A DNA stretch of 64,000 bases from Ophiura sarsii (Eukaryota; Echinodermata; Ophiuroidea; Amphilepidida; Ophiuridae). A model generated the notes under the pieces. It saw nothing but the letters and a program-made list of their open reading frames with translations, was not told where the DNA came from and searched no databases. Location of the stretch: the NCBI GenBank assembly GCA_035610835.1, contig CM069449.1, forward strand, positions 6,222,542-6,286,541. The letters are read 5' to 3'. The number at the start of each line of letters is the position of its first letter. The first letter of the stretch is position 1. Position numbers and translations under genes: made by a program. This document shows, in pieces, positions 44,128-56,561 of the stretch.

Positions 44128-44785
44128 CAGGGTGAGTCAAAAAGAAGTTTACCCGGATTGGTGATGTTTTAAAAAACAAACAAATGACACTCGAGAGTAC
44201 AGTAAAGCATATATTTAACAAACATTCTCTCCTGCTTATTAGGAAAAAAGAATGACACAAATTGATCATTGCTAAGAGGAGTTATGCCTATTTTAATAAA
44301 GGTACTCATTTTGCAAGCTGTCCACGGAATACTTGACAAAACAAATATAAAGTAAGCATTTTAGCTGTGTACTTACCTACAAACATGAGCGCTTTCAGTA
44401 AAACAGGCATAACTTCTCTTAGGAATGATCAATTTGCTTCATTGATTTTCTTTAATAAGCAGCAGAGTATGTTTGGTAAATAAATGCTTTACTGAACTTT
44501 TAAGTGTCATTTATTTGTTTTGAAAAACATCACCAACCTCGGTCAATAGGGAAGTACGCAGCTAAAATGCATACTTTACATTTGTTTGGTCAAGTATTCC
44601 GTGGACAGCTTGCAAAATGAGTACCTTTATTAAAAGACATAACTCCTCTTAGCAATGCTCAATTTGTGTCATTCTTTTTTCCTAATAAGCAGGAGAGAAT
44701 GCTTGTTAAATATATGCTTTACTGAACTCTCGATTGTCATTTTAAACATCACCAATCCAGGTAAACTTCTTTTTGACTCACCCTG
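44128..44785. mobile_element. Mariner-like foldback element with three copies of its arm
   Basis: CAGGGTGAGTCAAAAAGAAG...at the left and its inverse at the right are nearly identical for roughly 250 bp, with TA on both outer sides. A third, partial arm lies between them at about 44405-44535 in the right-arm orientation (GCATAACTTCTCTTAGGAAT, ATGCTTTACTGAACTTTTAA, ACATCACCAACCTCGG). No transposase frame; the two 73-74-codon minus frames are the same sequence read in each arm. Confidence 0.9.
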
Positions 44786-44948
44786 TATATATAATATATA
44801 ATAGCTGCTAGATACAAAAGGGACTGAAACCACCAAATGAAAGGTAGATTTGATATAGAAAAGAAAGGGGTAAGATAGCACTGGCTTCAATACATTTAAC
44901 CAGCTCTCCTTTTAAACTTGGTAGACTGTCCCAATTCATGCAACCCTA

Positions 44949-45006
44949 TTAAGTAACATAAAGGACAATTTAAATTTATATTAAGTAACATAAAGGACAA
45001 TTTAAA
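44949..45006. repeat. 32-bp tandem duplication
   Basis: TTAAGTAACATAAAGGACAA then TTTAAA occurs at 44949 and 44981. Confidence 0.85.
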
Positions 45007-47152
45007 GGCTTTTTAAATTGGTTTGTTGTATTGATTATTGTAATTGTAGCTTTGTTGCATACTTTTGTCAATATCTTGGTATATTGACTATTTTCTGGAA
45101 GGAATAAGATAAGATGCTTTAAAATTAAAACAAATTTTAAATGTGTTTGCGAATTTTATTGTAAAAGAACCGTGTCTAGAAATCCCTAAACATTACAACC
45201 CATTACACCCTATTTGCACATAACAATTTGTTTTCATATAATCCAGATTTAAACAAATTCCAGATGATAATCCCTTATAGTTGCCCAGTATTAGCCATTT
45301 AGCAGTTGCTTCTCCAAAACGCTACCTGTTCCTGGGCCTCTATCTTCCCCTACACAGTTGGACATGATAAATGCATGTGTGCATGTTTTTCAATACGCTT
45401 TTGGTAAATCCCGGCTCAGTTTACGATGGCTGCGGGGAACACATGGGCAGGTTTCCCAATTGAATTCTAAGTTTTATCAAACAATTCCATCATCATTTCT
45501 CATATATCAGTCAGGAGTTCACAATTCTACATAGGGATATAATTCAGGGCACTTTATCTTATAACAAAAACACTACAAATGTGTTTGTTTGAAGACAAAC
45601 TTGATACAGAAATTGAATTTTGTATGACCAAATGAATAATCATTATGAAAAAGCACTCAAATGAGTATCAACCTGTATAATACCACAATATGCATATATT
45701 ACTATTTGGAATTCCATTAAAGACAAATTAATATCCTTTATTTGCCCATTTTTGTCTGAATTTTCAAAAATATATATTATTATTCTTTAAATTTATTTTT
45801 TAACATTTCTTTTAATGTGAACTTTGGAATTTTTTTGGAATTTTGTTGTTGAAAATTTCCATTTGATTAAAAATAAATTTACCAACAATTCCAACATTTT
45901 GGAGAAAAAAACAAAAACAAAAAAACACCTAACGCCTGACCGACCGACCCTATAAACAGAGTGGTTTTTTTCCGTCGCTAAACCAATTTTTTATATTAAT
46001 AAAACAGAGAAATCAATTCCTTCACACAATTCTATAATTAGCAAGTGAAGACTTAATTTTTTTCTGAAAATGAAGTTGTTTTCATTATTAATCCGATCTT
46101 TACAGCCCTCAAGCAATGGATCAATATACATCATAATAAATAAATAATAAATGGTACTAAATAACAAAGAACACTATACATTAATTTTGAGCGGATGCAG
46201 TGTCTACCCATAAGCACTTTACATGTTGCTAGTTTAACTGAAATACATGTACATCAGGCTCCTAACCAGGATTCTTCCTGGGGGGGGGGGGGGATTTTGT
46301 CAAAAGTGGACATATTCCCAAAAATGTGGACCTTTTTACCAGGGGTGAATTTGGCAAATTAAACCAACATTTGGATCTTCTTTCAGCAAAAATGCATTAA
46401 AAAACAATTGTTTTCACTTGCATCGCTCTCAAACAGCATTTATTTTTAACCTTTTGGGGACTTTTTGGGGGCAAATTTGTGATTTGTCAGATTGTCTGAT
46501 TCCAGGAATTGTCTCAGCCAAAAAGAGAGGTTTAGGCTTGTATTGATTAAATCTTTTTCATTTTAAAAATATTCCTAAAATTAAAATTAAAACAAGCCAG
46601 TAGCCTTTATCGCGTATAACTGATAACCATAGAATTGGTAACATGTTTAGTACTACAGTCTGTACTCATCTACAAGTAATTATGTTTCACCAAACATATT
46701 GTTGACAATTTTAATACAAGTTGTCCTGATAATTGGGAATAAAGATAACTGAACACTATGATGAACCCCCCCCCCCCCCCCCCCCCCAATGCTGCTTTCT
46801 ATGTTAACACTTTATAAAGTGAAGTTTATTACCAGTATGACCTGATTGCAGCACACCCAATTTTACCATTGCATAACTAGTACAGATATTTTACATTTTT
46901 AACCATTTTGAAGCAATTTCTGTGATAAATGTTTAAGCCATTTTCTCAATTTCAAAAATGTATTATTCTTACAATTGAAGACAAGCAATCTATAGATAGG
47001 AAACCGAAGCCTGGACCAATTGTACTTTCAAAAACTCCATAACTTTAACATACAGACATATATACACACACCCAACAGCCTTTTGGACTGTGGTAAGTGC
47101 CTCCAAAATGTCATTTTGGCGCCACAAAAAATGTTAGACAGTTTGGTTAACA
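45007..47152. other. No gene recognised; G and C runs
   Basis: AT-rich sequence with a G run near 46280-46293 and a 22-base C run at 46766-46787. A small palindrome CCAAAATGTCATTTTGG lies near 47103. No open frame of note. Confidence 0.4.
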
Positions 47153-47270
47153 GGGATCTTGGCATAATTCTGTTATACCCTACACACCAACATCGTTAGT
47201 ATGCGCCGTTCTTAAAAATCACGCACTATGAATGCCTCTGTGAAGGGTATAACAGAATTACTCCGGGATC
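47153..47270. mobile_element. Small foldback element, about 30-bp arms
   Basis: GGGATCTTGGCATAATTCTG then TTATACCCTACACA pairs with TGTGAAGGGTATAACAGAAT then TACTCCGGGATC, with a few mismatches. The spacer is about 55 bp. Confidence 0.75.
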
Positions 47271-48480
47271 TTGTTTAAATAATCTTGATATGCATTTATT
47301 TTTATAAACAGTGTACACTGAGAGATATGTATAGGAGTGCACCCTCAATTTTACTGGAAATCAGGATTATTACACCTACGTAATACTTGGGCATATATAT
47401 ACTAACTACCATCTGAAACCATTTACCTTAATTCACCGTCTATCATGTAAAATGTTTATTTGGTACAAATGATTAGCACCACTCACCACATAAATGTCTA
47501 TCTAGCGCTATCATTCAACCCTTTTCCCATAAATTATTACACTTCAGGGATCCTGTGTACCTCTATTGAAACATTGTTTCCAGAATTTCATTTTTCTTAT
47601 CAATCTCTCAATGCCCCTTTAACTGTACCTGGATTGAGACACCATCTACAGTATTGTCCAGAAACAATTCCTCTACCCCACACTCAACAAAATGAAATAA
47701 AACAAACAAATAAAATGAAATAAACTACATATAGAATGGTTGGTCTCTAGTCATACTTAAACATCTATTTGTGCACAAATCACATCATTCTTTCTGTATA
47801 TACAGCAGCTGTTTGAACACATGACGACCGCCCCCTTCTGCATCAGATTATGTTATGCCTTTGTAACTTATAATAAAAGCTATTTGCTGGCGTAATACAA
47901 TCTCTCCTTATTTTAAAATAAAAAGTTGATGACAGAAAAAACAGGCATAAATAGAATCAGAAGTGTGAACAGGCGCAGCCTATATCACTGTTTTAGAAAT
48001 AATCTCAAAATTGTCAAGTATGCATCGCTTCAATTGTGGAAATAATATTCGGAATGTCGGCGCCAATTCCACTCTCTCTGTAGGTGTGATACTGAGCTGT
48101 AAAGTGTACAATTTGTAACTTAAGCTGACAATCAAAGTGGTGTAAGTGTTGCTGAAAATGCAGCCCATTATATAGGGTAAAGTAGCCCAACAATGTTGTC
48201 CTGCCTATTAACTACCGCATTGGCAAGTGAATTAAATGGTGAAAAGTAGCCCATTTATGTTGTTCTGCATATTACCATTTAATTTAAAAGTATTGCTAAA
48301 AGTGTGATACCAAGCCCAACAACTTAGTTGATAACTAAGTGGTATCAGTTTTGCTAAATAAGCAGCAAAACTATTGTGAAAATAGCCCAATAATGTTTTC
48401 TTCCGGGAGGAGGGGATATTCAGATAAAAGGATGTGCCGCTGAAGGTTTGAAATCCTGACCCACTTAGGGGTTCTTTTCT
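47271..48480. other. No gene recognised
   Basis: Contains an 87-codon plus-strand frame (47460-47723) with no domain. Repeated phrases AAAGTAGCCCAACAATGTTGT, AAAGTAGCCCATTTATGTTGT and AAATAGCCCAATAATGTTTT lie between 48178 and 48400. A nested hairpin TGATACCA...AACTTAGTT-gata-ACTAAG-TGGTATCA lies near 48305-48350. Confidence 0.45.
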
Positions 48481-48873
48481 CCATGGTTACATGAATGGGG
48501 CATGTCATGGTTACATGAATGGGGCATGTCATGGTTACATGAATGGGGCATGTCATGGTTACATGAATGGGGCATGTCATGGTTACATGAATGGGGCATA
48601 TCATGGTTACATGAATGGGGCATATCATGGTTACATGGATGGGGCATGTCATGGTTACATGAATGGGGCATGTCATGGTTACATGAATGGGGCATGTCAT
48701 GGTTACATGAATGGGGCATGTTATGGTTACATGAATGGGGCATGTCATGGTTACATGAATGGGGCATGTCATGGTTACATGAATGGGGCATGTCATGGTT
48801 ACATGAATGGGGCATATCATGGTTACATGGATGGGGCATGTCATGGTTACATGAATGGGGCATGTCATGGTTA
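48481..48873. repeat. 24-bp minisatellite, about 16 copies
   Basis: The unit is CATGGTTACATGAATGGGGC plus ATGT. A marked pair of variants (GGCATATCATGG, ACATGGATGG) recurs 192 bp = 8 units apart. At 24 bp (8 codons) it is open in several frames on both strands (for example MTCPIHVT and MNGACHGY repeats), which shows that the open frames here are a by-product of the repeat. Confidence 0.96.
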
Positions 48874-49159
48874 AAGTCTCCATCTTGTATTCATACACTC
48901 TTAGTAGTGTCGAACCAATCAGAAAGCAAGATACTAAAATACGCAGAGTGCATTGAAAGTGTCAAATGCACTCCGCGTGTGTGCCGTTCAATATGCGTGC
49001 CTAGCGCATTGTTTTGATTCATTGTTCAGGAATCATGGGTTCGCCGATTTTCACTGCTGGTGTTAGCAAACTTGTTAGCATGTTTTCATTCTTTTTTACA
49101 TAGTGTCTTGTATGAATTAGGTCAATGCATGCATATGTTTTGTTTCTCAAAAAATTAGA

Positions 49160-49263
49160 AAAATCAATGCACTTGCGCAATTGTTGATATGCTCACAATA
49201 GCACTCCCCTGCGGGTCGTGCCATTATTCACACATCAACATCAGCGCCCGTGCATTGATTTGT
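49160..49263. mobile_element. Small inverted repeat (AATCAATGCAC arms)
   Basis: AATCAATGCACTTGCGCAAT...GCAC and GTGC...AGCGCCCGTGCATTGATT are inverse copies of about 48 bp with scattered mismatches (shared TGTTGATRTG, AATRGCAC), with almost no spacer. Confidence 0.65.
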
Positions 49264-49310
49264 CTTATTTCTCTCGAAACAACACATACGCATTTATTGA
49301 CCTATAAATG

Positions 49311-49348
49311 TTACATGGATGGGGCATGTCATGGTTAAAGCCTCCACC
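49311..49348. repeat. Orphan copy of the 24-bp array's right border
   Basis: TTACATGGATGGGGCATGTC then ATGGTTAAAG(C/T)CTCCA matches the exact junction between the last unit of the 24-bp array and its right flank (near 48860-48890), about 460 bp away. Confidence 0.85.
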
Positions 49349-49718
49349 TTTTTCAGATTCAGACTTTGTTGTAAACAAAATGAACATCTACAAGATACAT
49401 CGATTTACTTAAGGGTCATTTAGTGATCCTCATTCCGCTGTGGGACTGGCAACCCATCAAAATCAATCACAATCTATACAACAGTTAGTGATGTTTGTAG
49501 TAAGTGTTCTATAACTGTCACTATCTATTTGCCTTCCCAATTGGGGCCATTCACATGTTTCTATCATCCTATAAACACTAACCATCAATATGTGTACACT
49601 TGGGAAACTGAATAACTCTAGCTACTTGGCTACTGTTGGACTTCGCAGTGAAGTATGGTGACATATCCCATAATGCATTGCTAAAGTAGTCATAACTAAG
49701 TGTGTTTTATTCATTAAA

Positions 49719-49992
49719 ACTCTAACTCGAGATCACCACACGGCAACAGATTATTTTCCGACACCCAAAATTCACCAGAAAGGTCAACCCGCCCCCCCTG
49801 GGATTTGAACCACGGACCTCCAGCAACCGAACTCAGATCCTAGCCACTACACAACCGCTGCCAGTCGACACTCGGCGAGTATATTCGCCTCGTTATATAG
49901 CCTGGGTCCATTTTTTACCCCAAAAACCTGCACGCCGGGTTATAAAAACATTTTTTCCGCACAGTTGCCGTGTGGTGTAGTAGAGTTAGGGA
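49719..49992. mobile_element. Terminal-inverted-repeat element with tRNA-like core (copy 2)
   Basis: CTCTAACTC and ACCACACGGCAAC at the left are mirrored by GTTGCCGTGTGGTGTAGTAG plus AGTTAGGG at the right. The inner order (CGCCCCCC, minus-strand tRNA-like core, GGTCCATTTTTT, GCACGCCGGGT) is that of copy 1 at 25658-25942. Confidence 0.7.
49799..49866 (-). pseudogene. tRNA-like sequence inside the TIR element
   Basis: Minus strand: GGCAGCGGTTGTGTAGTGGC then TAGGA (A-box-like TGTGTAGTGGCTAGG), and GGTTCAAATCC (B-box-like) in the T arm. The anticodon arm is degenerate. Not a functional tRNA. Confidence 0.55.
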
Positions 49993-50270
49993 TTTATCTA
50001 TGATAAAAATTACAAAATTTTGGAATGAAAAAATGAATACAAAATTTGCTGTATAAACCATATGCTTTGAAATTGAAGTGTGACATTTGATGGCCAATCT
50101 GGCAACCCCCACTCACCAATTCAACCAGATTTAAAAGAAATCTTTATACAAATGAAAAGTAGCCAATTCTTAATTTATATCCCATCAGGCTCATTAAATA
50201 CCCCTGTTTAATTGACATTGGTTTAATTAAATTCATATGTTATACCGTCAATGTGAATGATTTGCAAATC

Positions 50271-50370
50271 ACTGCATTGCATCATTGGACACTGCATTGC
50301 ATCATTGGACACTGCATTGCATCATGGGACACTGCATTGCATCATGGGACACTGCATTGCATCATGGGAA
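50271..50370. repeat. 20-bp minisatellite, 5 copies
   Basis: ACTGCATTGCATCATTGGAC, with the second T of CATT changed to G (CATGGGAC) in the last three copies. Confidence 0.95.
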
Positions 50371-51340
50371 TGCTTGGTAAACTGCTGTGGAGGAACCTCA
50401 ATGTTCTATTGACAAATATAAGCAGCAAGTTCAATAATAGATCAGACTATGGTTATGTTCTTCAAATAGACATTACTTTCTCCTTTAGAAAGAGATGCAT
50501 TTTTTATGGTTAGATATCTATACAATGTTTGTTTGGCTACACAGATCTAGTAAGTTTTATTTGTTTCATTTCGCTAACAAATTATTTACTTTTATTCTGT
50601 TTAATTGTCAAATAAATTTACATCAATTACCTATGCTGAAATGGGGATAAATTCAGCATATTTTGTTTTACCTATCCACAAATGTATTTCTTCTTTCTGC
50701 AACCCTATAAATAACCTATGATAATCCAGGCGACTAATATTGCCACTATGTGGTCTGCAGTTCTCCCAAATCAATGTTGGTCCAAGTTGTTTCTTGGGCA
50801 GCCATGTAACGAAACAACTATTATTACTTGTGCACGGTGGGGAAAGAGAGCGGACAAGTGGGGCAAATTATTTGAGATTTTACTTGCATATTTTTACACA
50901 AGGAATTCTTTAAGGGTAAGATGAGTATATTGTGTCAACTATTTCTTTTGCGGATTGTAGCTACTTAGTTCTGGTCATAGCTTTATTCAATCAGATATTT
51001 TCTATATCTTCAATTTGAAGATGTGGTTGAAGTACTTTGACACCAGATTGCTTTTAGAATCATATATTAATTTGAGACTCGCATTTCATCACTTGTATTA
51101 ATATGTTATAAGTACCGGTATTAATAAATGTCAACTAATAATTATCAGTGTGTTAATAGTTTGTTTTCCATATCCAATCCATTATCGTTATGACAAGTGT
51201 CATCGTTATTAATTGCGACTCCTTGATCTGCTAGAAATGATACGTGTTACAAATTTGCCAGCATAATAAGACATAGCCAGTGAAAGAATAGAAGTTTTGT
51301 TGTCACATTTATATTGTAGTCCAGCTAACATGTATAGGCT
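50371..51340. other. No gene recognised
   Basis: AT-rich sequence without supportable features. Confidence 0.4.
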
Positions 51341-51494
<154 letters not shown>

Positions 51495-51639
51495 CCAACT
51501 AATCAGAACAGTCAGTCAATCAATCAATAAAAATGCAGAGAGACAGCCAAATAATCAGAAAAAGAAGAGAGGATCTTCTCTGCAATTTGTTCTCATCCAG
51601 TGACAGAAATACAAAAATAGCCAGAGGAAAATCCCAGAA

Positions 51640-51860
51640 AATAATTCTTATTGGACATGGGTCCTTTTTTGCAAGAAATCCAAAGATATGGGCCTTGGCT
51701 TTCCACTGGTCAATAATCCTTAAGACATTGGTCTTGGCTTTCCACTGGCCAATAATTCTTTGGTAGAAGAAAAGGATTTTTTTCCTTAGACATGGGTCTT
51801 TCTTTGAGAACAATCCTTCGATATGAGTACCTGCTTACATTAAAAATTACCCTTAGAAAT
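51640..51860. repeat. Degenerate direct repeats (GACATGGGTC / TTGGCTTTCCACTGG)
   Basis: CTTGGCTTTCCACTGG(T/C)C plus AATAAT occurs at about 51694 and 51734. GGACATGGGTCCTTTTTT, AGACATGGGTCTTTCTTT and AGAAATGGGTAAGAAT occur at about 51654, 51788 and 51856. Open frames on both strands here are side effects. Confidence 0.65.
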
Positions 51861-51881
51861 GGGTAAGAATTTCAACCGCGG

Positions 51882-54800
51882 AAGCTTACATGGTTAACTA
51901 GCCACTGATGAGTACTTAGTAGTCACACCAACCATACACAAGCTTACATGATTGACTAGCCACTGATGAGCACTTAGTAGTCACACCAACCATAAACAAG
52001 CTTACATGATTGACTAGCCACTGATGAGTACTTAGTAGTCACACCAACCATACACAAGCTTACATGGTTGACTAGCCACTGATGAGTACTTAGTAGTCAC
52101 ACCAACCATACACAAGCTTACATGGTTGACTAGCCACTGATGAGTACTTAGTAGTCACACCAACCATATACAAGCTTACATGATTGACTAGCCACTGATG
52201 AGTACTTAGTATTCACACCAACTATATACAAGCTTACATGGTTGACTAGCCACTGATGAGTACTTAGTAGTCACACCAACCATATACAAGCTTACATGGT
52301 TGACTAGCCACTGATAAGTACTTAGTAGTCACACCAACCATATACAAGCTTACATGGTTGACTAGCCACTGATGAGTACTTAGTAGTCACACCAACTATA
52401 CACAAGCTTATGGTTGACTAGCCACTGATGAGTACTTAGTAGTCACACCAACCATATACAAGCTTACATGGTTGACCAGCCACTGATGAGTACTTAGTAG
52501 TCACACCAACAATACACAAGCTTACATGGTTGACTAGCCACTGATGAGTACTTAGTAGTCACACCAACTATACACAAGCTTACATGGTTGACTAGCCACT
52601 GATAAGTACTTGGTAGTCACACCAACCATACACAAGCTTATGGTTGACTAGCCACTGATGAGTACTTAGTAGTCACACCAACCATACACAAGCTCACATG
52701 GTTGACTAGCCACTGATGAGTACTTAGTAGTCACACCAACCATATACAAGCTTACATGGTTGACTAGCCACTGATGAGTACTTAGTAGTCACACCATCAA
52801 TACACAAGCTTATGGTTGACTAGCCACTGATGAGTACTTAGTAGTCACACCAACCATATACAAGCTTACATGGTTGACTAGCCACTGATGAGTACTTAGT
52901 AGTCACACCAACCATATACAAGCTTACATGGTTGACTAGCCACTGATGAGTACTTAGTAGTCACACCAACCATACACAAGCTTACATGGTTGACTAGCCA
53001 CTGATAAGTACTTAGTAGTCACACCAACCATACACAAGCTTACATGGTTGACTAGCCACTGATGAGTACTTAATAGTCACACCAACTATACACAAGCTTA
53101 CATGATTGACTAGCCACTGATAAGTACTTGGTAGTCACACCAACCATATACAAGCTTACATGGTTGACTAGCCACTGATGAGTACTTAGTAGTCACACCA
53201 ACCATACACAAGCTTACATGGTTGACTAGCCACTGATAAGTACTTAGTAGTCACACCAACCATACACAAGCTTACATGGTTGACTAGCCACTGATGAGTA
53301 CTTAATAGTCACACCAACTATACACAAGCTTACATGATTGACTAGCCACTGATAAGTACTTGGTAGTCACACCAACCATATACAAGCTTACATGGTTGAC
53401 TAGCCACTGATGAGTACTTAGTAGTCACACCAACCATACACAAGCTTACATGGTTGACTAGCCACTGATGAGTACTTAGTAGTCACACCAACCATACACA
53501 AGCTTACATGGTTGACCAGCCACTGATGAGTACTTAGTAGTCACACCAACTATACACAAGCTTACATGATTGACTAGCCACTGATGAGTACTTAGTAGTC
53601 ACACCAACCATACACAAGCTTACATGGTTGACTAGCCACTGATGAGTACTTAGTAGTCACACCAACTATACACAAGCTTACATGGTTGACTAGCCACTGA
53701 TGAGTACTTAGTAGTCACACCAACTATACACAAGCTTACATGATTGACTAGCCACTGATGAGTACTTAGTAGTCACACCAACTATACACAAGCTTACATG
53801 GTTGACCAGCCACTGATAAGTACTTGGTAGTCACACCAACTATACACAAGCTTATGGTTGACTAGCCACTGATGAGTACTTAGTAGTCACACCAACCATA
53901 CACAAGCTTATGGTTGACTAGCCACTGATGAGTACTTAGTAGTCACACCAACCATACACAAGCTTACATGGTTGACTAGCCACTGATAAGTACTTGGTAG
54001 TCACACCAACCATACACAAGCTTACATGGTTGACTAGCCACTGATGAGTACTTAGTAGTCACACCAACCATACACAAGCTTACATGGTTGACTAGCCACT
54101 GATGAGTACTTAGTAGTCACACCAACCATACACAAGCTTACATGGTTGACCAGCCACTGATGAGTACTTAGTAGTCACACCAACTATACACAAGCTTACA
54201 TGATTGACTAGCCACTGATGAGTACTTAGTAGTCACACCAACCATACACAAGCTTACATGGTTGACTAGCCACTGATGAGTACTTAGTAGTCACACCAAC
54301 TATACACAAGCTTACATGGTTGACTAGCCACTGATGAGTACTTAGTAGTCACACCAACTATACACAAGCTTACATGATTGACTAGCCACTGATGAGTACT
54401 TAGTAGTCACACCAACTATACACAAGCTTACATGGTTGACCAGCCACTGATAAGTACTTGGTAGTCACACCAACTATACACAAGCTTATGGTTGACTAGC
54501 CACTGATGAGTACTTAGTAGTCACACCAACCATACACAAGCTTATGGTTGACTAGCCACTGATGAGTACTTAGTAGTCACACTAACCATACACAAGCTTA
54601 CATGGTTGACTAGCCACTGATAAGTACTTGGTAGTCACACCAACCATACACAAGCTTACATGGTTGACTAGCCACTGATGAGTACTTAGTAGTCACACCA
54701 ACCATACACAAGCTTACATGGTTGACTAGCCACTGATGAGTACTTAGTAGTCACACCAACCATACACAAGCTTACATGGTTGACCAGCCACTGATGAGTA

Positions 54801-55757
54801 CTTAGTAGTCACACCAACCATATACAAGCTTACATGGTTGACTAGCCACTGATGAGTACTTAGTAGTCACACCAACCATACACAAGCTTATATGGTTGAC
54901 TAGCCACTGATGAGTACTTAGTAGTCACACCAACCATACACAAGCTTACATGGTTGACCAGCCACTGATGAGTACTTAGTATTCACACCAACCATACACA
55001 AGCTTACATGGTTGACTAGCCACTGATGAGTACTTAGTAGTCACACCAACCATACACAAGCTTACATGGTTGACTAGCCACTGATGAGTACTTAGTAGTC
55101 ACACCAACCATACACAAGCTCACATGGTTGACTAGCCACTGATGAGTACTTAGTATTCACACCAACCATACACAAGCTTACATGGTTGACTAGCCACTGA
55201 TGAGTACTTAGTAGTCACACCAAACATACACAAGCTCACATGGTTGACTAGCCACTGATGAGCACTTAGTAGTCACACCAACCATACACAAGCTTACATG
55301 GTTGACCAGCCACTGATGAGTACTTAGTATTCACACCAACCATACACAAGCTTACATGGTTGACTAGCCACTGATGAGTACTTAGTAGTCACACCAACCA
55401 TACACAAGCTTACATGGTTGACTAGCCACTGATGAGTACTTAGTAGTCACACCAACCATACACAAGCTGACATGGTTGACTAGCCACTGATGAGTACTTA
55501 GTATTCACACCAACCATACACAAGCTTACATGGTTGACAAGCCACTGATGAGTACTTAGTAGTCACACCAACCATAAACAAGCTTACATGATTGACTAGC
55601 CACTGATGAGTACTTAGCAGTCACACCAACCATACACAAGCTTACATGGTTGACTAGCCACTGATGAGTACTTGGTAGTCACACCAACTATACACAAGCT
55701 TACATGGTTGACTAGCCACTGATGAGTAATTATAGTAGTCACACGAACCATACACGA
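51882..55757. repeat. 58-bp satellite-like array, about 67 copies, with 634-bp higher-order repeat
   Basis: The unit is ACAAGCTTACATGGTTGACT, AGCCACTGATGAGTACTTAG, TAGTCACACCAACCATAC. It is the largest array of the window (3.9 kb). The variant order around the GTTGACCAGCC unit at 53511 is reproduced at 54145, 634 bp on; that equals eleven 58-bp units less two 2-bp deletions (AGCTTATGG for AGCTTACATGG) present in both blocks. A smaller 232-bp (4-unit) duplication occurs near 53040 and 53270. No frame remains open because 58 is not a multiple of three. Confidence 0.98.
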
Positions 55758-56109
55758 TCTCACCATTTTGGTCAATATTTGTCTGAATTCCTGTCCACTT
55801 AATTGACAACAATGGACAGCTCATACATCAAAGTGAAAAGATTGGACATTTAAATGACTGACATACATAGGCTGCTCTAAGCATTAGTTTACCATTTTTA
55901 TTTAATTATGTAGAGTAATCAAATTGTAGCTAAATATATTTTATAAATGATGATGATTAGAATATATGTTTATATATATATATGTGTGTTCTTACTAGGG
56001 ACAAATTGAATGGGAGGCAGAAACTCACATAGTGTTACAGGTAGAATCTGGGGCAACACTATTTAGGGAAAGATATTGAAAACATTTAGGAGAGGGGGAG
56101 GGGAGGTTG

Positions 56110-56150
56110 GCCCCATCGACATCGGGATTCAAACCAGGGTCCAACAGCAA
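56110..56150 (-). repeat. Possible tRNA T-arm-like remnant
   Basis: On the minus strand, GGACCCTGGTTTGAATCCCG contains the B-box-like GGTTTGAATCC. No other tRNA arms are evident. Confidence 0.35.
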
Positions 56151-56561
56151 GGGGGTCTTTGCCTTTGTCCACTTAAAAAAGCAACCCTTTTCTGTCCATA
56201 TTCATCACCTGCTGTGATCACTGGCTGAGGGAATAGTTTTAAATTGTGATTTGTGGGGTTGGGGGCTTCATCAAGCAGCTATCCACTATAAGCACTATTG
56301 CACGTCTCGGCTTTTAGTATCAAAAAAGCATAATCTAGATAAAGTGCAACACCATTCCTTCAGTGTTGGTTCATGATTCATCGGTTTATTTACGGACAGC
56401 AGACGGCGGCGGGCAGAGGAACGGACAAACAGTGATTGATCATAACGACCTTGAGATGACAGCAAATTAACAAACCAGAGCCTGACAAAATGATGATGCA
56501 AAATCACTTGGATTCGGATGAAAAGCTTTTAAACATGTAAAGATGAAGCTGTCAAAAAAGA

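Noticed and set aside
48371..49017. Open frames on both strands of the 24-bp array
   Set aside because: Several frames are open at once on opposite strands, which is a property of the 8-codon unit and not coding selection.
51882..55757. Hammerhead ribozyme or box C/D-like motif in each 58-bp unit (CTGATGAG)
   Set aside because: CTGATGAG matches the first hammerhead core and resembles a C box, but the unit lacks the required GAAA core, a matching cleavage triplet with stems, and a proper box D arrangement.
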